Below, one piece after another: positions 14,276 through 22,132 of a DNA stretch of 23,383 nucleotides (positions are counted from its first letter, which is position 1; every line of letters begins with the position of its first letter). This stretch comes from a virus: positions 1-23,383 of IMG/VR virus record IMGVR_UViG_3300037185_000229, one strand, 5' to 3'. The translations under genes were made by a program, and so were the position numbers. Below the pieces are notes generated by a model that worked only from the letters and a program-made list of their open reading frames with translations, was not told the origin of the DNA and did not search any database.

Positions 14276-15226
14276 TTAGTGCTGCGCCACCTGGTCGATG
14301 ATGAGCGCGGCGGCCGTGGTGTTGGTCACCCGCACGTCTTGCGACCAGTCCATCTTGAGGACTTCGCCGCGTTGATCTTCCGGCACGTAACTGCCGGGAA
14401 CCATCCACTGACCGTCGAGCCGGAACGTCTTCATGAACGACGGATCGAGCGTGGTGGGGTTGTCCTGTGAGGCGAAGACGATGATCTTCTTGTCGAGGAC
14501 AAACGTGATGTTCTCGGCGACGCCTTCCGCCGCCGTGTCCTGCACGAGCATGGACATCTGGCATTCGGGCTCGGTGAAGAGCAGGCTGGAGAGCGCTTCC
14601 AGCGTCGGGCTGGCCAGGCCGACCACATTGCCGGTGCCACGACCGGTGCCGACAATGTAGCGCTTGAGGAAGTTCGCGTTGCTCTTGATGTCGAGCCAGG
14701 CGCCGGCGCCGAGCAGGATCTTGACCGGGGCGCCGTTTTTGGCGGCGAGGATCACGGTGCGGATGTAGCCATCGAGCACCGCGACCGGGTCCACCGCGCT
14801 GCTGGTGAAATCGACACCCGTGCCGCCGCCGAGGGCGGCGAGTGCGGTGTTCACGACCTGCAGCTCGTGATCGAGCGTGGCGACATCGGCGATGAGGGTG
14901 GCGCCGTATTGGCTGATCGAGAGCAACTGCGCTTCCTCCAGCTTTTCCAGGTTGTCGATCGGGAAGTCGATCGCGTGGGGCGAGCAGTCATAGGTCTTGT
15001 CGTCGGCGGTGAAACCGATGCGTACGGCCTTGCCGCCCGGAGCGCGCCGGGTATCCGGCACCTTGAAGCGGTTTTTGTTGGTGTATTCCTTGTAACGGCC
15101 GATGAGGGTCGGCACGGGAACGGTCGGGGCCAGGAAGCCCGCGATCGGACGGATGGCGCTCTGCGCGGCGCCCTGGGCGAAGTTCCGGAGCATGGGGCTC
15201 GCGGTGATATTGCCGAGAAGTGACAT
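14276..15226 (-). CDS. Major capsid protein (Mu T-like position)
   Basis: This 316-aa protein starts MSLLGNITASPMLRNFAQGA. It has the mixed alpha/beta pattern of HK97-fold capsid proteins: an extended N-arm, PDTRRAPGGKAVRIGF, helical DNLEKLEEAQLLSISQYG, a long central helix region, and a C-terminal strand set ending in VRVTNTTAAALIIDQ. It follows protease/scaffold and decoration genes, as in Mu-like head modules, and is the last gene before a strong terminator. It has a single Asn-Arg pair at residues 52-53, a possible N-terminal processing area if the I-like protease acts there. The start lies behind a TCCCTCA repeat leader. Confidence 0.8.
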   Translation of the reverse strand: MSLLGNITASPMLRNFAQGAAQSAIRPIAGFLAPTVPVPTLIGRYKEYTNKNRFKVPDTRRAPGGKAVRIGFTADDKTYDCSPHAIDFPIDNLEKLEEAQLLSISQYGATLIADVATLDHELQVVNTALAALGGGTGVDFTSSAVDPVAVLDGYIRTVILAAKNGAPVKILLGAGAWLDIKSNANFLKRYIVGTGRGTGNVVGLASPTLEALSSLLFTEPECQMSMLVQDTAAEGVAENITFVLDKKIIVFASQDNPTTLDPSFMKTFRLDGQWMVPGSYVPEDQRGEVLKMDWSQDVRVTNTTAAALIIDQVAQH

Positions 15227-15285
15227 GGCTTAGGGAGATGAGGGATTGAGGGATGAGGGAGGGAGGATGGCCGGGCGCGAGGCGC
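15227..15285 (-). repeat. Leader repeat before the major capsid gene
   Basis: On the minus strand three units TCCCTCA, TCCCTCAA and TCCCTCA follow a CCTCCC stretch and end near the ATG (TCTCCCTAAGCC). The period is 7-8 nt. A close relative of this unit lies before the protease gene. Confidence 0.65.
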
Positions 15286-15855
15286 TCAGACCATGATGGC
15301 CTGCGTTTCGAGCAGGGCCTTGACGGCGTCGCGGAGCGCGCCGACTTCGGCGCCGGTGGCACCGACCGAGGTGAACGTGAGGGCCGTGAGCGAGTCCGCG
15401 CTCTTCACGCGAACGAGCTGGAGGGCCGGCCGCACGAGCACGAGCTGCCCGTCGACGAAGTCTTCCTCGGCGACGCCGATCTGCACGAAGACACCGGCCA
15501 CGGTGCCGATCGCCTTGACCATGCCGGCCTGGGCGCCGGCGTTGGCGGTCGGGTCAGCCATGACGAGCTTCACGCCGGCGGCGCCGGCATTATAGGCGCG
15601 GATGTGAACGTTCTCGCCCGCGGAGAGCGGCTGCGCCTGGACCTGCTGACCGGCGAGATTGGAGGCCGAGGTCTGGGTGGCGCCGTCGTCGACGAGCACG
15701 AACTGCGGGATGTCGGTCGTGGCCGTCGGCAGGGCGACGGTGGGCACGCCGGAATTGGAGGAGAGGACGAGGAGCTTGCCTTCGTTGTTGACGAGACCGG
15801 CAGCGCCGACAAAGGGCCGATGGCCGGCCTTGGTATTGGACTGGGTGTAAAACAT
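15286..15855 (-). CDS. Capsid decoration/stabilising protein (putative)
   Basis: This 189-aa, beta-rich protein (MFYTQSNTKAGHRPFVGAAG at the start) has many short Val/Ala/Gly strands and a C-terminal LRDAVKALLETQAIMV helix. It lies between the protease/scaffold and the capsid, where Mu-like and GTA-like phages encode a head decoration or cement protein. The N-terminal half is glycine/alanine-rich and could form a small beta-barrel. No strict family motif is visible, so the role is inferred from place and size. Confidence 0.6.
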   Translation of the reverse strand: MFYTQSNTKAGHRPFVGAAGLVNNEGKLLVLSSNSGVPTVALPTATTDIPQFVLVDDGATQTSASNLAGQQVQAQPLSAGENVHIRAYNAGAAGVKLVMADPTANAGAQAGMVKAIGTVAGVFVQIGVAEEDFVDGQLVLVRPALQLVRVKSADSLTALTFTSVGATGAEVGALRDAVKALLETQAIMV

Positions 15856-15909
15856 GGGAGGTGACGGATTAAATTTTCGAGAACGGTGACTGGGCGATGA
15901 TTGGGCCGA
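15856..15909 (-). other. Gap before the decoration gene
   Basis: On the minus strand, weak CCCAATCATCGCCCAGTCACC-like units (shown in part as CCCAATCATCGCC) and an AT-rich AAAATTTAAT precede CCGTCACCTCCC and the ATG. I see no Shine-Dalgarno motif. Confidence 0.35.
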
Positions 15910-16953
15910 TCAGCTGCTGAGCTCGGCCTTGGCGTCGTTGAACGCCGTCTGGTAGGGATACGCTCGGCCGCGGACGCTTTTCTGCTTCTGGATTTCCAGC
16001 GCACGATTGGAGATGCGGGCGGCAAGCTTGCCGTCCGGATCTTCCTGCCTCGCTTGCTTGTCGGCCGGCGTGAGCGCGGCGGCGCGATTGGTGATGCTCG
16101 CGGCCGTGGCGACGGCGGCGGCCGGCTCGGTCATTTCGAGGAGCTCGATCGCGCCGGCGCGGTTCTTGACGAGCTGCGCTTTGACCTTGTCGCGATTTTC
16201 CGGCTTGAACCGGTTCTTGTACTTTTCGAGATCGCTATCGACCTGGGCGGCGAGCAGCTCGTCGCGCTCATTCTTCAACGCGACGATCTCGGTATCGGCC
16301 GAGGTGACGCGGTTCTTGATCTTCTGAATCTCGGCGACGGCCGACGCTTCGGGCGCGTCCTCCGCGAGACCCAGTTCCTTGAGGGCGGACTTCATGGGTG
16401 TATCGGGTTGGTGGTTGCCCGCGTCGGCAGAATTGCCTTGGCGGTTGGAAATGGGGCGCTGGCCTTTGTTGTTCGGATCGTTGGTCAGCGAGAGGCCGGC
16501 CAGGCGCAGCGGGCGGACGATCTTGTAATCGCGGTTGCCGATCTTCCGCGTGCCGATCTGCTCGCACTCGGCCGGCTCGTACTCAGTCGAGAAAAACTTG
16601 TAGGCGGGCGGCTGCCCTTCCTTGGCCTCGACCAGGGGGAGGCCGAGGCCAGTCCAGCCGATCTTCGCCTCGGGCACGCCGGCGCGGTTGCGCAGCTGCA
16701 TCGCCCAGCCCAGCGCTTCGGTGGAGTTTTCCAGCGACTGGCTCAAGTGGTCCTTATCGAGCGGCAGGCCGGGGAAGTCGTCGCCCGCCTTCGCGGCCTC
16801 GGCGGCAAAGCGGTTGACGATCGACTCGACAGCCTGGGCGTCGATCACCTGGACAACGCGGGCGGCATGATTGATATGCTCGCCCAGGGCCTCGATCTGG
16901 TAGAAGCCATCGTCGGGCAGTTTTCCGGCACGGTTGAGAATTCGGGGATTCAT
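15910..16953 (-). CDS. Prohead protease/scaffold (Mu gpI-like)
   Basis: This 347-aa protein combines an N-terminal Mu I-like protease domain with a C-terminal scaffold. The protease part has LPLDKDHLSQ (Asp68, His69), IGWTGLGLPLVEAKEG, and LRLAGLSLTNDPNN (about 149-162), which match the D-H and LTN signatures of the family. Residues 200-260 form a charged coiled coil. An internal ATG at 16395 (residue 187) could start a separate scaffold of 161 aa, as with gpZ inside Mu gpI. The protein has 11 Asn-Arg dipeptides at 7, 47, 89, 140, 170, 214, 247, 253, 264, 289 and 316. I chose MNPRILNRAGK as the start; the longer reading from 17010 translates the leader repeat. Confidence 0.82.
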   Translation of the reverse strand: MNPRILNRAGKLPDDGFYQIEALGEHINHAARVVQVIDAQAVESIVNRFAAEAAKAGDDFPGLPLDKDHLSQSLENSTEALGWAMQLRNRAGVPEAKIGWTGLGLPLVEAKEGQPPAYKFFSTEYEPAECEQIGTRKIGNRDYKIVRPLRLAGLSLTNDPNNKGQRPISNRQGNSADAGNHQPDTPMKSALKELGLAEDAPEASAVAEIQKIKNRVTSADTEIVALKNERDELLAAQVDSDLEKYKNRFKPENRDKVKAQLVKNRAGAIELLEMTEPAAAVATAASITNRAAALTPADKQARQEDPDGKLAARISNRALEIQKQKSVRGRAYPYQTAFNDAKAELSS

Positions 16954-17006
16954 CGGAAGGAAAGGGGAAAAAAGAGCGAGGGAATGAGGGATTGAGGGAC
17001 TAGGGG
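16954..17006 (-). repeat. Leader repeat before the protease/scaffold gene
   Basis: On the minus strand, TCCCTCAA, TCCCTCAT and TCCCTCGC (8-nt units) are followed by a long pyrimidine tract to the ATG. The repeat overlaps the 3' end of the 49-aa ORF. Confidence 0.65.
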
Positions 17007-17149
17007 CCAAAAACCGGGAACGATGGGGCCGTATAACGTCTGCTAGGGCCTTGCATACCCCCTTGCATGCCTTGCACAGACTCGGGTCCGTGTCTTGGGT
17101 CGGCCAAACGCACCTGGGGCAAATCTAGGGCCTCTGTGACGGGTTTCAT
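17000..17149 (-). CDS. Small hypothetical ORF (49 aa) coupled to the portal gene
   Basis: This ORF starts MKPVTEALDLPQVRLADPRH and ends PSFPVFGP, with TAG inside the next leader repeat. The reason to list it is the ATGA overlap with the portal stop, the pattern used by most real gene pairs here. It has two QGMQG-type repeats and no recognisable domain. It occupies the place where Mu has gpF and gpG, so it may be a remnant or a new small gene. It may also be chance. Confidence 0.35.
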   Translation of the reverse strand: MKPVTEALDLPQVRLADPRHGPESVQGMQGGMQGPSRRYTAPSFPVFGP

Positions 17150-18849
17150 TTTTTGGCCTCCTGGGCCGGCATTTCGGCCAGGCCGTCGACCAGGGCGGTG
17201 CCGAGCACCTGTTCCCAAACGGTGGCGATGTCGGGACTGTGCAGCCGGGCCTCGGCGAAGAGGCGGGGCAGATCCGTGCGGAAGGCTTGCAGGGCGGCGG
17301 CGAACTGGTCGGCCGGCAGCTCCTTGATCGCCGCCAGGCGGTCGAGCACCGGCTGCACCGCCTCGGCCTGCGCCTGGTTGAGCTTGCGGCGGGCATGGGC
17401 GGCAAAAACCGCCGCGCCGGCGTCGACCGCCGGATGGGAGGCATTGAGAATCGCACGCCGGTTTTCGATCGAGGCCGGGTCGCCGGTGTTCGGGTCGGAA
17501 TTGCCGCCGTCGACACCACCCTCGCCGGCGCCGAAGCCGCCACTGGCTCCCGCCGCGGGCTTGGCGATGCGCGTGAGCTTGTAGCCGGTGCGCTCGCTCG
17601 CATCCGCCTCGTCGACCTGGAGCCCGGCCGCGTAGAGATCCTTGATGTGCGCGACGACCTCGCCCACCTTGGTCTCTTCGTTGGCGGCAAGGGCCAAACG
17701 AGCAGCGACCGGCTTGCCGGGATATTCCGCCGCAAGCCAGCCCGCGACGAGCGAGCGGTTGAAAATATCCGAAATCTTGCGGGCTTCGGATTTAGCGATC
17801 TGCTCGAAGACGTCGGCATGGGCGCCGCCGGCCAGCGTGCCGCTGCCGGAACGCGCGACCATCGTCAGCAAGCCGCCGGTGCCGACGAGGATCAGCTTTT
17901 CCGTGAGCCAATCCAGGCGCTCCTTGAAGGGCGCGCCGCCACGCGGCATATCGTTTTTCTCGTAAATCGAGCCGTGAGGAAGGAAGCCGCCACCGCCCTC
18001 GGCCACATCGTGCGCCGCGGCCTCGAACTCGGATTTGATTTCGTTGGAGACGTTGGGCGGCCCGATCACGACGCCGCTCGGGATGCCGTAGATTTCGAGG
18101 AAGGCATCCCAATCCTTTTGCGCCAGATTCGCCGAAATGAACTTGAGCAGCCCGATGCGATTGATATGCCGGCGAACTTCGCGGATGATGAAATTCTCCG
18201 GCGCCATTTCCATCTCCTCGCCCAGGCCCCAATAGGCCGTCTGCCAGGCGCGCGGGTTGTAGCGCCAGCCGCCGCGCAGCCCATCGCGTACGACGCTCCA
18301 CTGGTCGACAACCTCCAGGTGATTGATCTCGCCATTGTCGCCATGCCATTTTTCCAGGTGGGCAAAGCCGCGGAAGGAAGCCATCGCGAGGTGCTCGATA
18401 CCGTCGTAAAGATTGTCGATCGCGCCGACCTTCTCGTCGATCATCGCGGCCTGCTCGGCGGCGAGCGTCTTGTCGGCCTCTTTCTGCGGCACGGCCACGC
18501 AATCCATTTCGAGCAGCCGGCTGGTACGCCGCTCGCACAGCGCAAAGAGATCGCCGTCGGTCTGCTCGATGTAGAAATAGGTCCACTGGAGATCGGCCAT
18601 CCAGCCTCGCGTGAAGTTCTCCAGCAGGCTGACCGCGCGCTGCAGCGTGAGCTGACGCAGGGGATTGTAGTTGTCGCGCCAGCGGGAGATCGCGGCGATG
18701 CGTTTGGTGAGCGATATGCCACCCACCACGTCTTTGCCGGCATGGGCATCGCCCGCAGTATCGGCCTCGGGATTGATGGGCAGTACGCCGCCGGCCTGGC
18801 TGCTGATGTTGGCGATTCGCGCCGGGCGTTTTTGGACCGGCTTTTTCAT
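17146..18849 (-). CDS. Portal protein, DUF935 (Mu gp29-like)
   Basis: This 567-aa protein would form the dodecameric portal through which DNA is packaged. Features matching the DUF935 family include the RNWxxxxNPLRxLT-like RWRDNYNPLRQLTL start, LCERRTSRLLEMD, GFAHLEKWHGDNGEINHLE, and GIPSGVVIGPPNVSNE followed by FEQIAKSEARKISDIFNRSL. The C-terminal 120 residues are alanine-rich and helical after a GASGGFGAGEGGVDGGN linker. The ATG overlaps the TerL stop (ATGA). The order TerL, portal, protease and capsid is that of Mu-like heads except that F and G are missing between portal and protease. Confidence 0.9.
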   Translation of the reverse strand: MKKPVQKRPARIANISSQAGGVLPINPEADTAGDAHAGKDVVGGISLTKRIAAISRWRDNYNPLRQLTLQRAVSLLENFTRGWMADLQWTYFYIEQTDGDLFALCERRTSRLLEMDCVAVPQKEADKTLAAEQAAMIDEKVGAIDNLYDGIEHLAMASFRGFAHLEKWHGDNGEINHLEVVDQWSVVRDGLRGGWRYNPRAWQTAYWGLGEEMEMAPENFIIREVRRHINRIGLLKFISANLAQKDWDAFLEIYGIPSGVVIGPPNVSNEIKSEFEAAAHDVAEGGGGFLPHGSIYEKNDMPRGGAPFKERLDWLTEKLILVGTGGLLTMVARSGSGTLAGGAHADVFEQIAKSEARKISDIFNRSLVAGWLAAEYPGKPVAARLALAANEETKVGEVVAHIKDLYAAGLQVDEADASERTGYKLTRIAKPAAGASGGFGAGEGGVDGGNSDPNTGDPASIENRRAILNASHPAVDAGAAVFAAHARRKLNQAQAEAVQPVLDRLAAIKELPADQFAAALQAFRTDLPRLFAEARLHSPDIATVWEQVLGTALVDGLAEMPAQEAKK

Positions 18850-20261
18850 GAGAGCACGCTCCGATCGCGGCGCGCCGCCAGGCGCGTTCTGAGATTGCGG
18901 GGCATCTCCGGCACGAAGAAGCCCGAGCCGCCCTCGCCCGCCGCGCGCAACGCCAGGGCAAGGGCCGTGCAGCGGTCGCTATGGCCCTCGGCCGTGCGGG
19001 GCGCAGCATAGGTGTATTCGCCGTTTTTGACGATCTGCCGCATCTCATGCAGATCCTCGCGGATGGCCTTCGAGACCGGGATGCGCAGCTTCACTGGCGC
19101 CTCGAAGGCGCGGCGCAGCTTCGGAAATATCTCGCGCTTGAAGCCGACCGTGAACGTGCAGAGCTCGATCTTGCCGAAGCTGTGTTTGTCCGGATCGTAT
19201 TCGCCATGCTCCTTGACGAGGTAATCGCCCAGGCCGATGCCGGGGCCGGTATAGTCGAAACACACGCGCTGCGCGCGACGGATGCGGGTCGAAAGAATAG
19301 TCTGTTGGCTGGGTGAAGACATGCCTTTGAGCACAAGCACCTCGCGGGCGATCCACACATCGCCGACGCGTTCCATCGTCCAGCAGATCGTGGGATCGTT
19401 GGTACGTCCGAAGTCGATGCCACACACGACCGGGTTGCCGCCGCGCGCGGCGAAGAACTCCGGAGCGCAGCCTTCGCTGGCATCGAGCGATTCGGCCAGG
19501 GCGATGATGTCGTAAGGCAGGAGGACATTGCTGCTATCCAGAAACTCGCACTCGAACTCCTGCGCGAAACCCTCGGCATCGTCCATGCCTTCGCGGATCT
19601 GTTCGATGTCCACCGGCAGGCCCATGCGCACCGCGTCGTGGATTGTGACCTTGTGGCAGCTCCAGACCATGCGACGGCCGGCGACAGAATTGAGCAGGTT
19701 CTCGTCAATGATCTTGAAGAACCGGCCCGACTTCCCGTTGGGCGTGGAGATGACGCGGATCTTCTTTTCGCCGCCGCGCAGCGGATTGGTGATCGAGGGC
19801 AGGATCGCGCGCCAGGTGGCGTCGTCATCTTCGAAGAAGGCGAACTCGGTCAGCAGCGCGTTGGCGGAGAAACCGCGCACGGTATCGGGCCGGCCAGGGA
19901 CGGCGACCACGCGCGATCCGTTCGCATAAACGATCTCGCTCGATTTGAGAAGCGCCTCGGGATTGTTCGTTTCGTTGACGATGCGGGCATCGACGATCGC
20001 GAGCTTGTAGGCTTCGCTCCACTCCTTGACCTTCGCGAGCGATTCCAGCGACTGGCGCTCGGAGGGAGCGGCGATTAGCCAGGTGTTTTTGGCGCGCTGC
20101 AGACTGTCGCGCACGATCTCCTCGGCCGAGGAGAAGTCCTTGCCGGTCTGCCGCGACCAGAGGCCGGCCTTGAAGCGCGCGAGATCGTCGCTCCAGGTGC
20201 GCTGGTAAGGCAGCAAGATCTCGCGCGGCGAGACGACAGCGGCTGTTTTTCGTTGGGCCAT
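18846..20261 (-). CDS. Terminase large subunit (Mu gp28-like)
   Basis: This 471-aa packaging motor starts MAQRKTAAVVSPREILLPYQ. An ATPase Walker A-like SRQTGKD lies at 36-42 and a Walker B-like LLTEFAFFEDDD at about 136-147. A GRPDTVRGFSA segment precedes Walker B. The RNase H-fold nuclease domain shows CGIDFGRTNDPT, VCFDYTGPGIGLGDYL and HSDRCTALALAL with the expected acidic residues. The frame is open further upstream to 20795, but that extension is the out-of-frame reading of the small terminase gene. The ATG lies 5 nt beyond the small terminase stop. Confidence 0.93.
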   Translation of the reverse strand: MAQRKTAAVVSPREILLPYQRTWSDDLARFKAGLWSRQTGKDFSSAEEIVRDSLQRAKNTWLIAAPSERQSLESLAKVKEWSEAYKLAIVDARIVNETNNPEALLKSSEIVYANGSRVVAVPGRPDTVRGFSANALLTEFAFFEDDDATWRAILPSITNPLRGGEKKIRVISTPNGKSGRFFKIIDENLLNSVAGRRMVWSCHKVTIHDAVRMGLPVDIEQIREGMDDAEGFAQEFECEFLDSSNVLLPYDIIALAESLDASEGCAPEFFAARGGNPVVCGIDFGRTNDPTICWTMERVGDVWIAREVLVLKGMSSPSQQTILSTRIRRAQRVCFDYTGPGIGLGDYLVKEHGEYDPDKHSFGKIELCTFTVGFKREIFPKLRRAFEAPVKLRIPVSKAIREDLHEMRQIVKNGEYTYAAPRTAEGHSDRCTALALALRAAGEGGSGFFVPEMPRNLRTRLAARRDRSVLS

Positions 20262-20266
20262 CGTGG

Positions 20267-20791
20267 TCAGCCGCCGAAAATCTGCCGGTAACGCAGGAGC
20301 TGTTGCTCGGGCGTCAGCGATTCGTCCGACGTCACGGCCTTCGCTGCGTCGGCCTGGGCGGCCTTCGCTTCGAGGATCTTCACCTTGCGGGCATCGAGCG
20401 AGAGCTTCTCCTGGGCGAGCGAGAGCTTGGCTGAGTCGCCCACGATCTTCAGCAACGCCTTCGCGGCTTTCAGATCCGGCCGCGGGCCGCTCATTGCATC
20501 GAAGGCCAGCTGCTTCGCTTTCTTGATCGTGGCCGCATCGAATTTCCCCTCCATCAGGTCGGCAAAGCTGTCCGCCTCGCCCGCCGCCCGCGCGTATTTC
20601 CAGGGCGCTGCAAAGCGCGAGAAAAACGATTGCAAGGCCGCCACCGAAGTGGAGACGCCGAATTGATCGAGTACGCGCGCCTTCGCGTCCGCGTAGCTGA
20701 CGTTCTCGATCGTCAACCACTCCGCGAGCGTTACATGCTGCTCCTCGGAGAGCGCATCGAGCTTCGAATCGGAACGAGGTTTGCGGCTCAT
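20267..20791 (-). CDS. Terminase small subunit (Mu gp27-like, DUF3486)
   Basis: This 174-aa, mostly helical protein (MSRKPRSDSKLDALSEEQHV at the start) has a helix-turn-helix-like segment (WLTIENVSYADAKARVLDQF then GVSTSVAALQSFFSRF). A long charged helix with LSLAQEKLSLDARKVKILEAK follows. Basic start, HTH, coiled helix and place before TerL match the gp27/DUF3486 family of Mu-like small terminases, which recognise DNA for packaging. The ATG overlaps the preceding stop as ATGA. Confidence 0.75.
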   Translation of the reverse strand: MSRKPRSDSKLDALSEEQHVTLAEWLTIENVSYADAKARVLDQFGVSTSVAALQSFFSRFAAPWKYARAAGEADSFADLMEGKFDAATIKKAKQLAFDAMSGPRPDLKAAKALLKIVGDSAKLSLAQEKLSLDARKVKILEAKAAQADAAKAVTSDESLTPEQQLLRYRQIFGG

Positions 20792-21324
20792 ACATGCGCG
20801 CCCTCCCGGCTCGCGAGGCTCACGGCCATCCTCGCGCTGCGGAAATCCGACAACCAGGCCGCCGCCATCGTCGTTTGGGTTATATCAAAAATTACACCCT
20901 CGGGCGGCAGGTCGCCGGAGACGACCTTACGCCGAGAACAAACCGCCGGCGCGGTGCGGATCGCCCGGACGGAAAAAGCGGCGGGCGCCATCGCACCGCC
21001 CGAGGGGTTTGTGACAAGCGCGGGACTACAAACCGCGCGGAAAAGATCACGCCGGCCAGGGACTACGGGACGATCACTTGCGAGGGAGGCAAAAGCGCAA
21101 TCTCCGTTTGCGACTGCCGGCGTGGAAAAGGCGGAAGGGAAAGTTGAGGTTGAAGGTTTAAGTTGAAGTTGCGGAAGCCCGATCGCCGCCGTTTTCTTCG
21201 GTTGCAGCGGGAAGCTCACGAGCGGCCGGCTCGCGCACCAGATCGCCAGCGCGGATATCGCCGCGGCGATGATCAGCGCCAGCACGGCCAGCCAGAAGAG
21301 GCGTTTGACTTCGGGCGTACTCAT
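20788..21324 (-). CDS. Small membrane protein with repeat-encoded middle (178 aa), hypothetical
   Basis: The N-terminus MSTPEVKRLFWLAVLALIIA continues as one clear transmembrane helix to about residue 32. The part around residues 50-68 is encoded by a leader-type repeat (21136-21170). The rest has few recognisable features. The ORF is linked to both neighbours by ATGA overlaps at 21321-21324 and 20788-20791, which argues that its full length is translated. Mu-like phages often have small membrane proteins before the terminase genes, sometimes for lysis. I do not assign a function. The C-terminal half has low confidence as a real fold. Confidence 0.5.
   Translation of the reverse strand: MSTPEVKRLFWLAVLALIIAAAISALAIWCASRPLVSFPLQPKKTAAIGLPQLQLKPSTSTFPSAFSTPAVANGDCAFASLASDRPVVPGRRDLFRAVCSPALVTNPSGGAMAPAAFSVRAIRTAPAVCSRRKVVSGDLPPEGVIFDITQTTMAAAWLSDFRSARMAVSLASREGAHV
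20876..20898 (-). promoter_or_regulatory. AT-rich patch with promoter-like -10 (weak)
   Basis: On the minus strand GTAATTTTTGATATAACCC stands out from very GC-rich surroundings. TATAAC resembles a -10 box, about 85 nt before the small terminase start. No good -35 box is visible at the usual spacing, and the site lies inside an ORF. Confidence 0.2.
21136..21170 (-). repeat. Leader-type repeat inside the 178-aa ORF
   Basis: On the minus strand, units CTTCAA, CTTAAAC, CTTCAAC and CTCAACT (6-7 nt) resemble the leaders at 2794-2820 and 22104-22132, but here no start codon follows at once. It encodes part of the 178-aa protein. Confidence 0.6.
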
Positions 21325-21572
21325 CCGAGGCCCTCCTCTGCGAGAGCAGATTTGCCGAGCGCCGTGATGCGCCAGCGCCGGCCGCTGAGCGGGGAATCAA
21401 AGGCCACGACATAGGACACATCGGCCAGATCGCGCAGCGCGATTTCGAGTTGCGGCTGCGTCAGGCTGCGATGCGCGCCGGTGCGCAGATCGGTGAGCAG
21501 CTGGCCGAGCGGCAGCCCATATTCGCGGGCGGCCACCAGGCCGAGCAGACCATCGCGGTGCAGCGGGTTCAT
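21321..21572 (-). CDS. Winged-helix small protein (Mu gp26-region, ArsR-like fold)
   Basis: This 83-aa protein starts MNPLHRDGLLGLVAAREYGL. It has helices around GQLLTDLRTGAHRSLTQPQL, then EIALRDLADVSYVVAF, a beta hairpin and WRITALGKSAL, a pattern typical of winged-helix proteins with a terminal 'T-x-x-G' element. Mu-like phages commonly carry a protein of this kind two genes before the small terminase. It overlaps both neighbours by ATGA. A DNA-binding or regulatory role is likely but not shown. Confidence 0.55.
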   Translation of the reverse strand: MNPLHRDGLLGLVAAREYGLPLGQLLTDLRTGAHRSLTQPQLEIALRDLADVSYVVAFDSPLSGRRWRITALGKSALAEEGLG

Positions 21573-22096
21573 TTGGTGGCGTGGTGGAGTTGCTGCGTCT
21601 CGCGCAAGAGCTGGATGGTGCGCATCGGCACCGCGTCGATCCGCCCGGCCGTCTCCATGCCCTGCTGCTTCAGGTCGGCGATGCAGGCTGACTGGCTTTT
21701 GGTTTCGGTCTGCAGAGCGGTGATCTTCGAGGTGAGATCGGAAATCTGTTCGTGAATCTCTTTGCGCGCGCCGCGCTCGCGGCCGAGTTGCGTGTCGATA
21801 TTCGTCGCGTGATCCCTTTGCGCGGCTTCGAGCCGTTGATGCATCTCGTGGCAGCGGGAGACGGTCATGAATTCATCAGCCTCCTGCACGCGGAGGGGGT
21901 TCGGATGCACCGAGATCGACTGCCCTTCCTTCTGCGTCGCGATTTCCTGCTTCAGCTCGTTGGCGAGATTGGTCCGAAACGCCCGCAGCTCCGCGAGTAT
22001 TCGGCTGCTCCCGAAGATAGCGATGAGGGCGACGATGATGCACCCAACCACCAGATAGGCGGCATCGGGGAGCTGGAGCGCGAGCGGCAGGAACAC
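21569..22096 (-). CDS. Membrane-anchored coiled-coil protein (DUF2730-like position)
   Basis: This 175-aa protein has one N-terminal membrane helix (about 11-31, DAAYLVVGCIIVALIAIFG) and then a long charged helical region (32-165) with heptad-like Leu/Ile spacing, including EIHEQISDLTSKITALQTET. A TM helix plus coiled coil in this place recalls the DUF2730 proteins before gp26/gp27 in Mu-like phages; a spanin-like lysis role is another option. The start is a GTG behind a repeat leader, and the stop overlaps the next ATG (ATGA). Confidence 0.55.
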   Translation of the reverse strand: MFLPLALQLPDAAYLVVGCIIVALIAIFGSSRILAELRAFRTNLANELKQEIATQKEGQSISVHPNPLRVQEADEFMTVSRCHEMHQRLEAAQRDHATNIDTQLGRERGARKEIHEQISDLTSKITALQTETKSQSACIADLKQQGMETAGRIDAVPMRTIQLLRETQQLHHATK

Positions 22097-22132
22097 GGGG
22101 AAGCGAGTTGAGGTTTAGGGCTTAGGTTGAAG
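22097..22132 (-). repeat. Leader heptad repeat before the coiled-coil gene
   Basis: On the minus strand, CTTCAAC, CTAAGCC, CTAAACC and TCAACTC (7-nt units) lead to CGCTTCCCC and the GTG. The first unit overlaps the last codons and stop of the upstream lipoprotein gene. Confidence 0.65.

Noticed and set aside
15901-16995. A 364-aa plus-strand open frame opposite the protease/scaffold gene
   Set aside because: No recognisable domain, and it ends in the translated leader repeat; the minus strand has the protease signatures.
17239-19011. A 590-aa plus-strand open frame opposite the portal gene
   Set aside because: Same cause: antisense of high-GC3 coding DNA, while the portal frame carries DUF935-type motifs.
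18846-20795. A 649-aa version of TerL starting at 20795
   Set aside because: The extra 178 residues are the small terminase gene read in the wrong frame; TerL homology begins near MAQRK at 20261.
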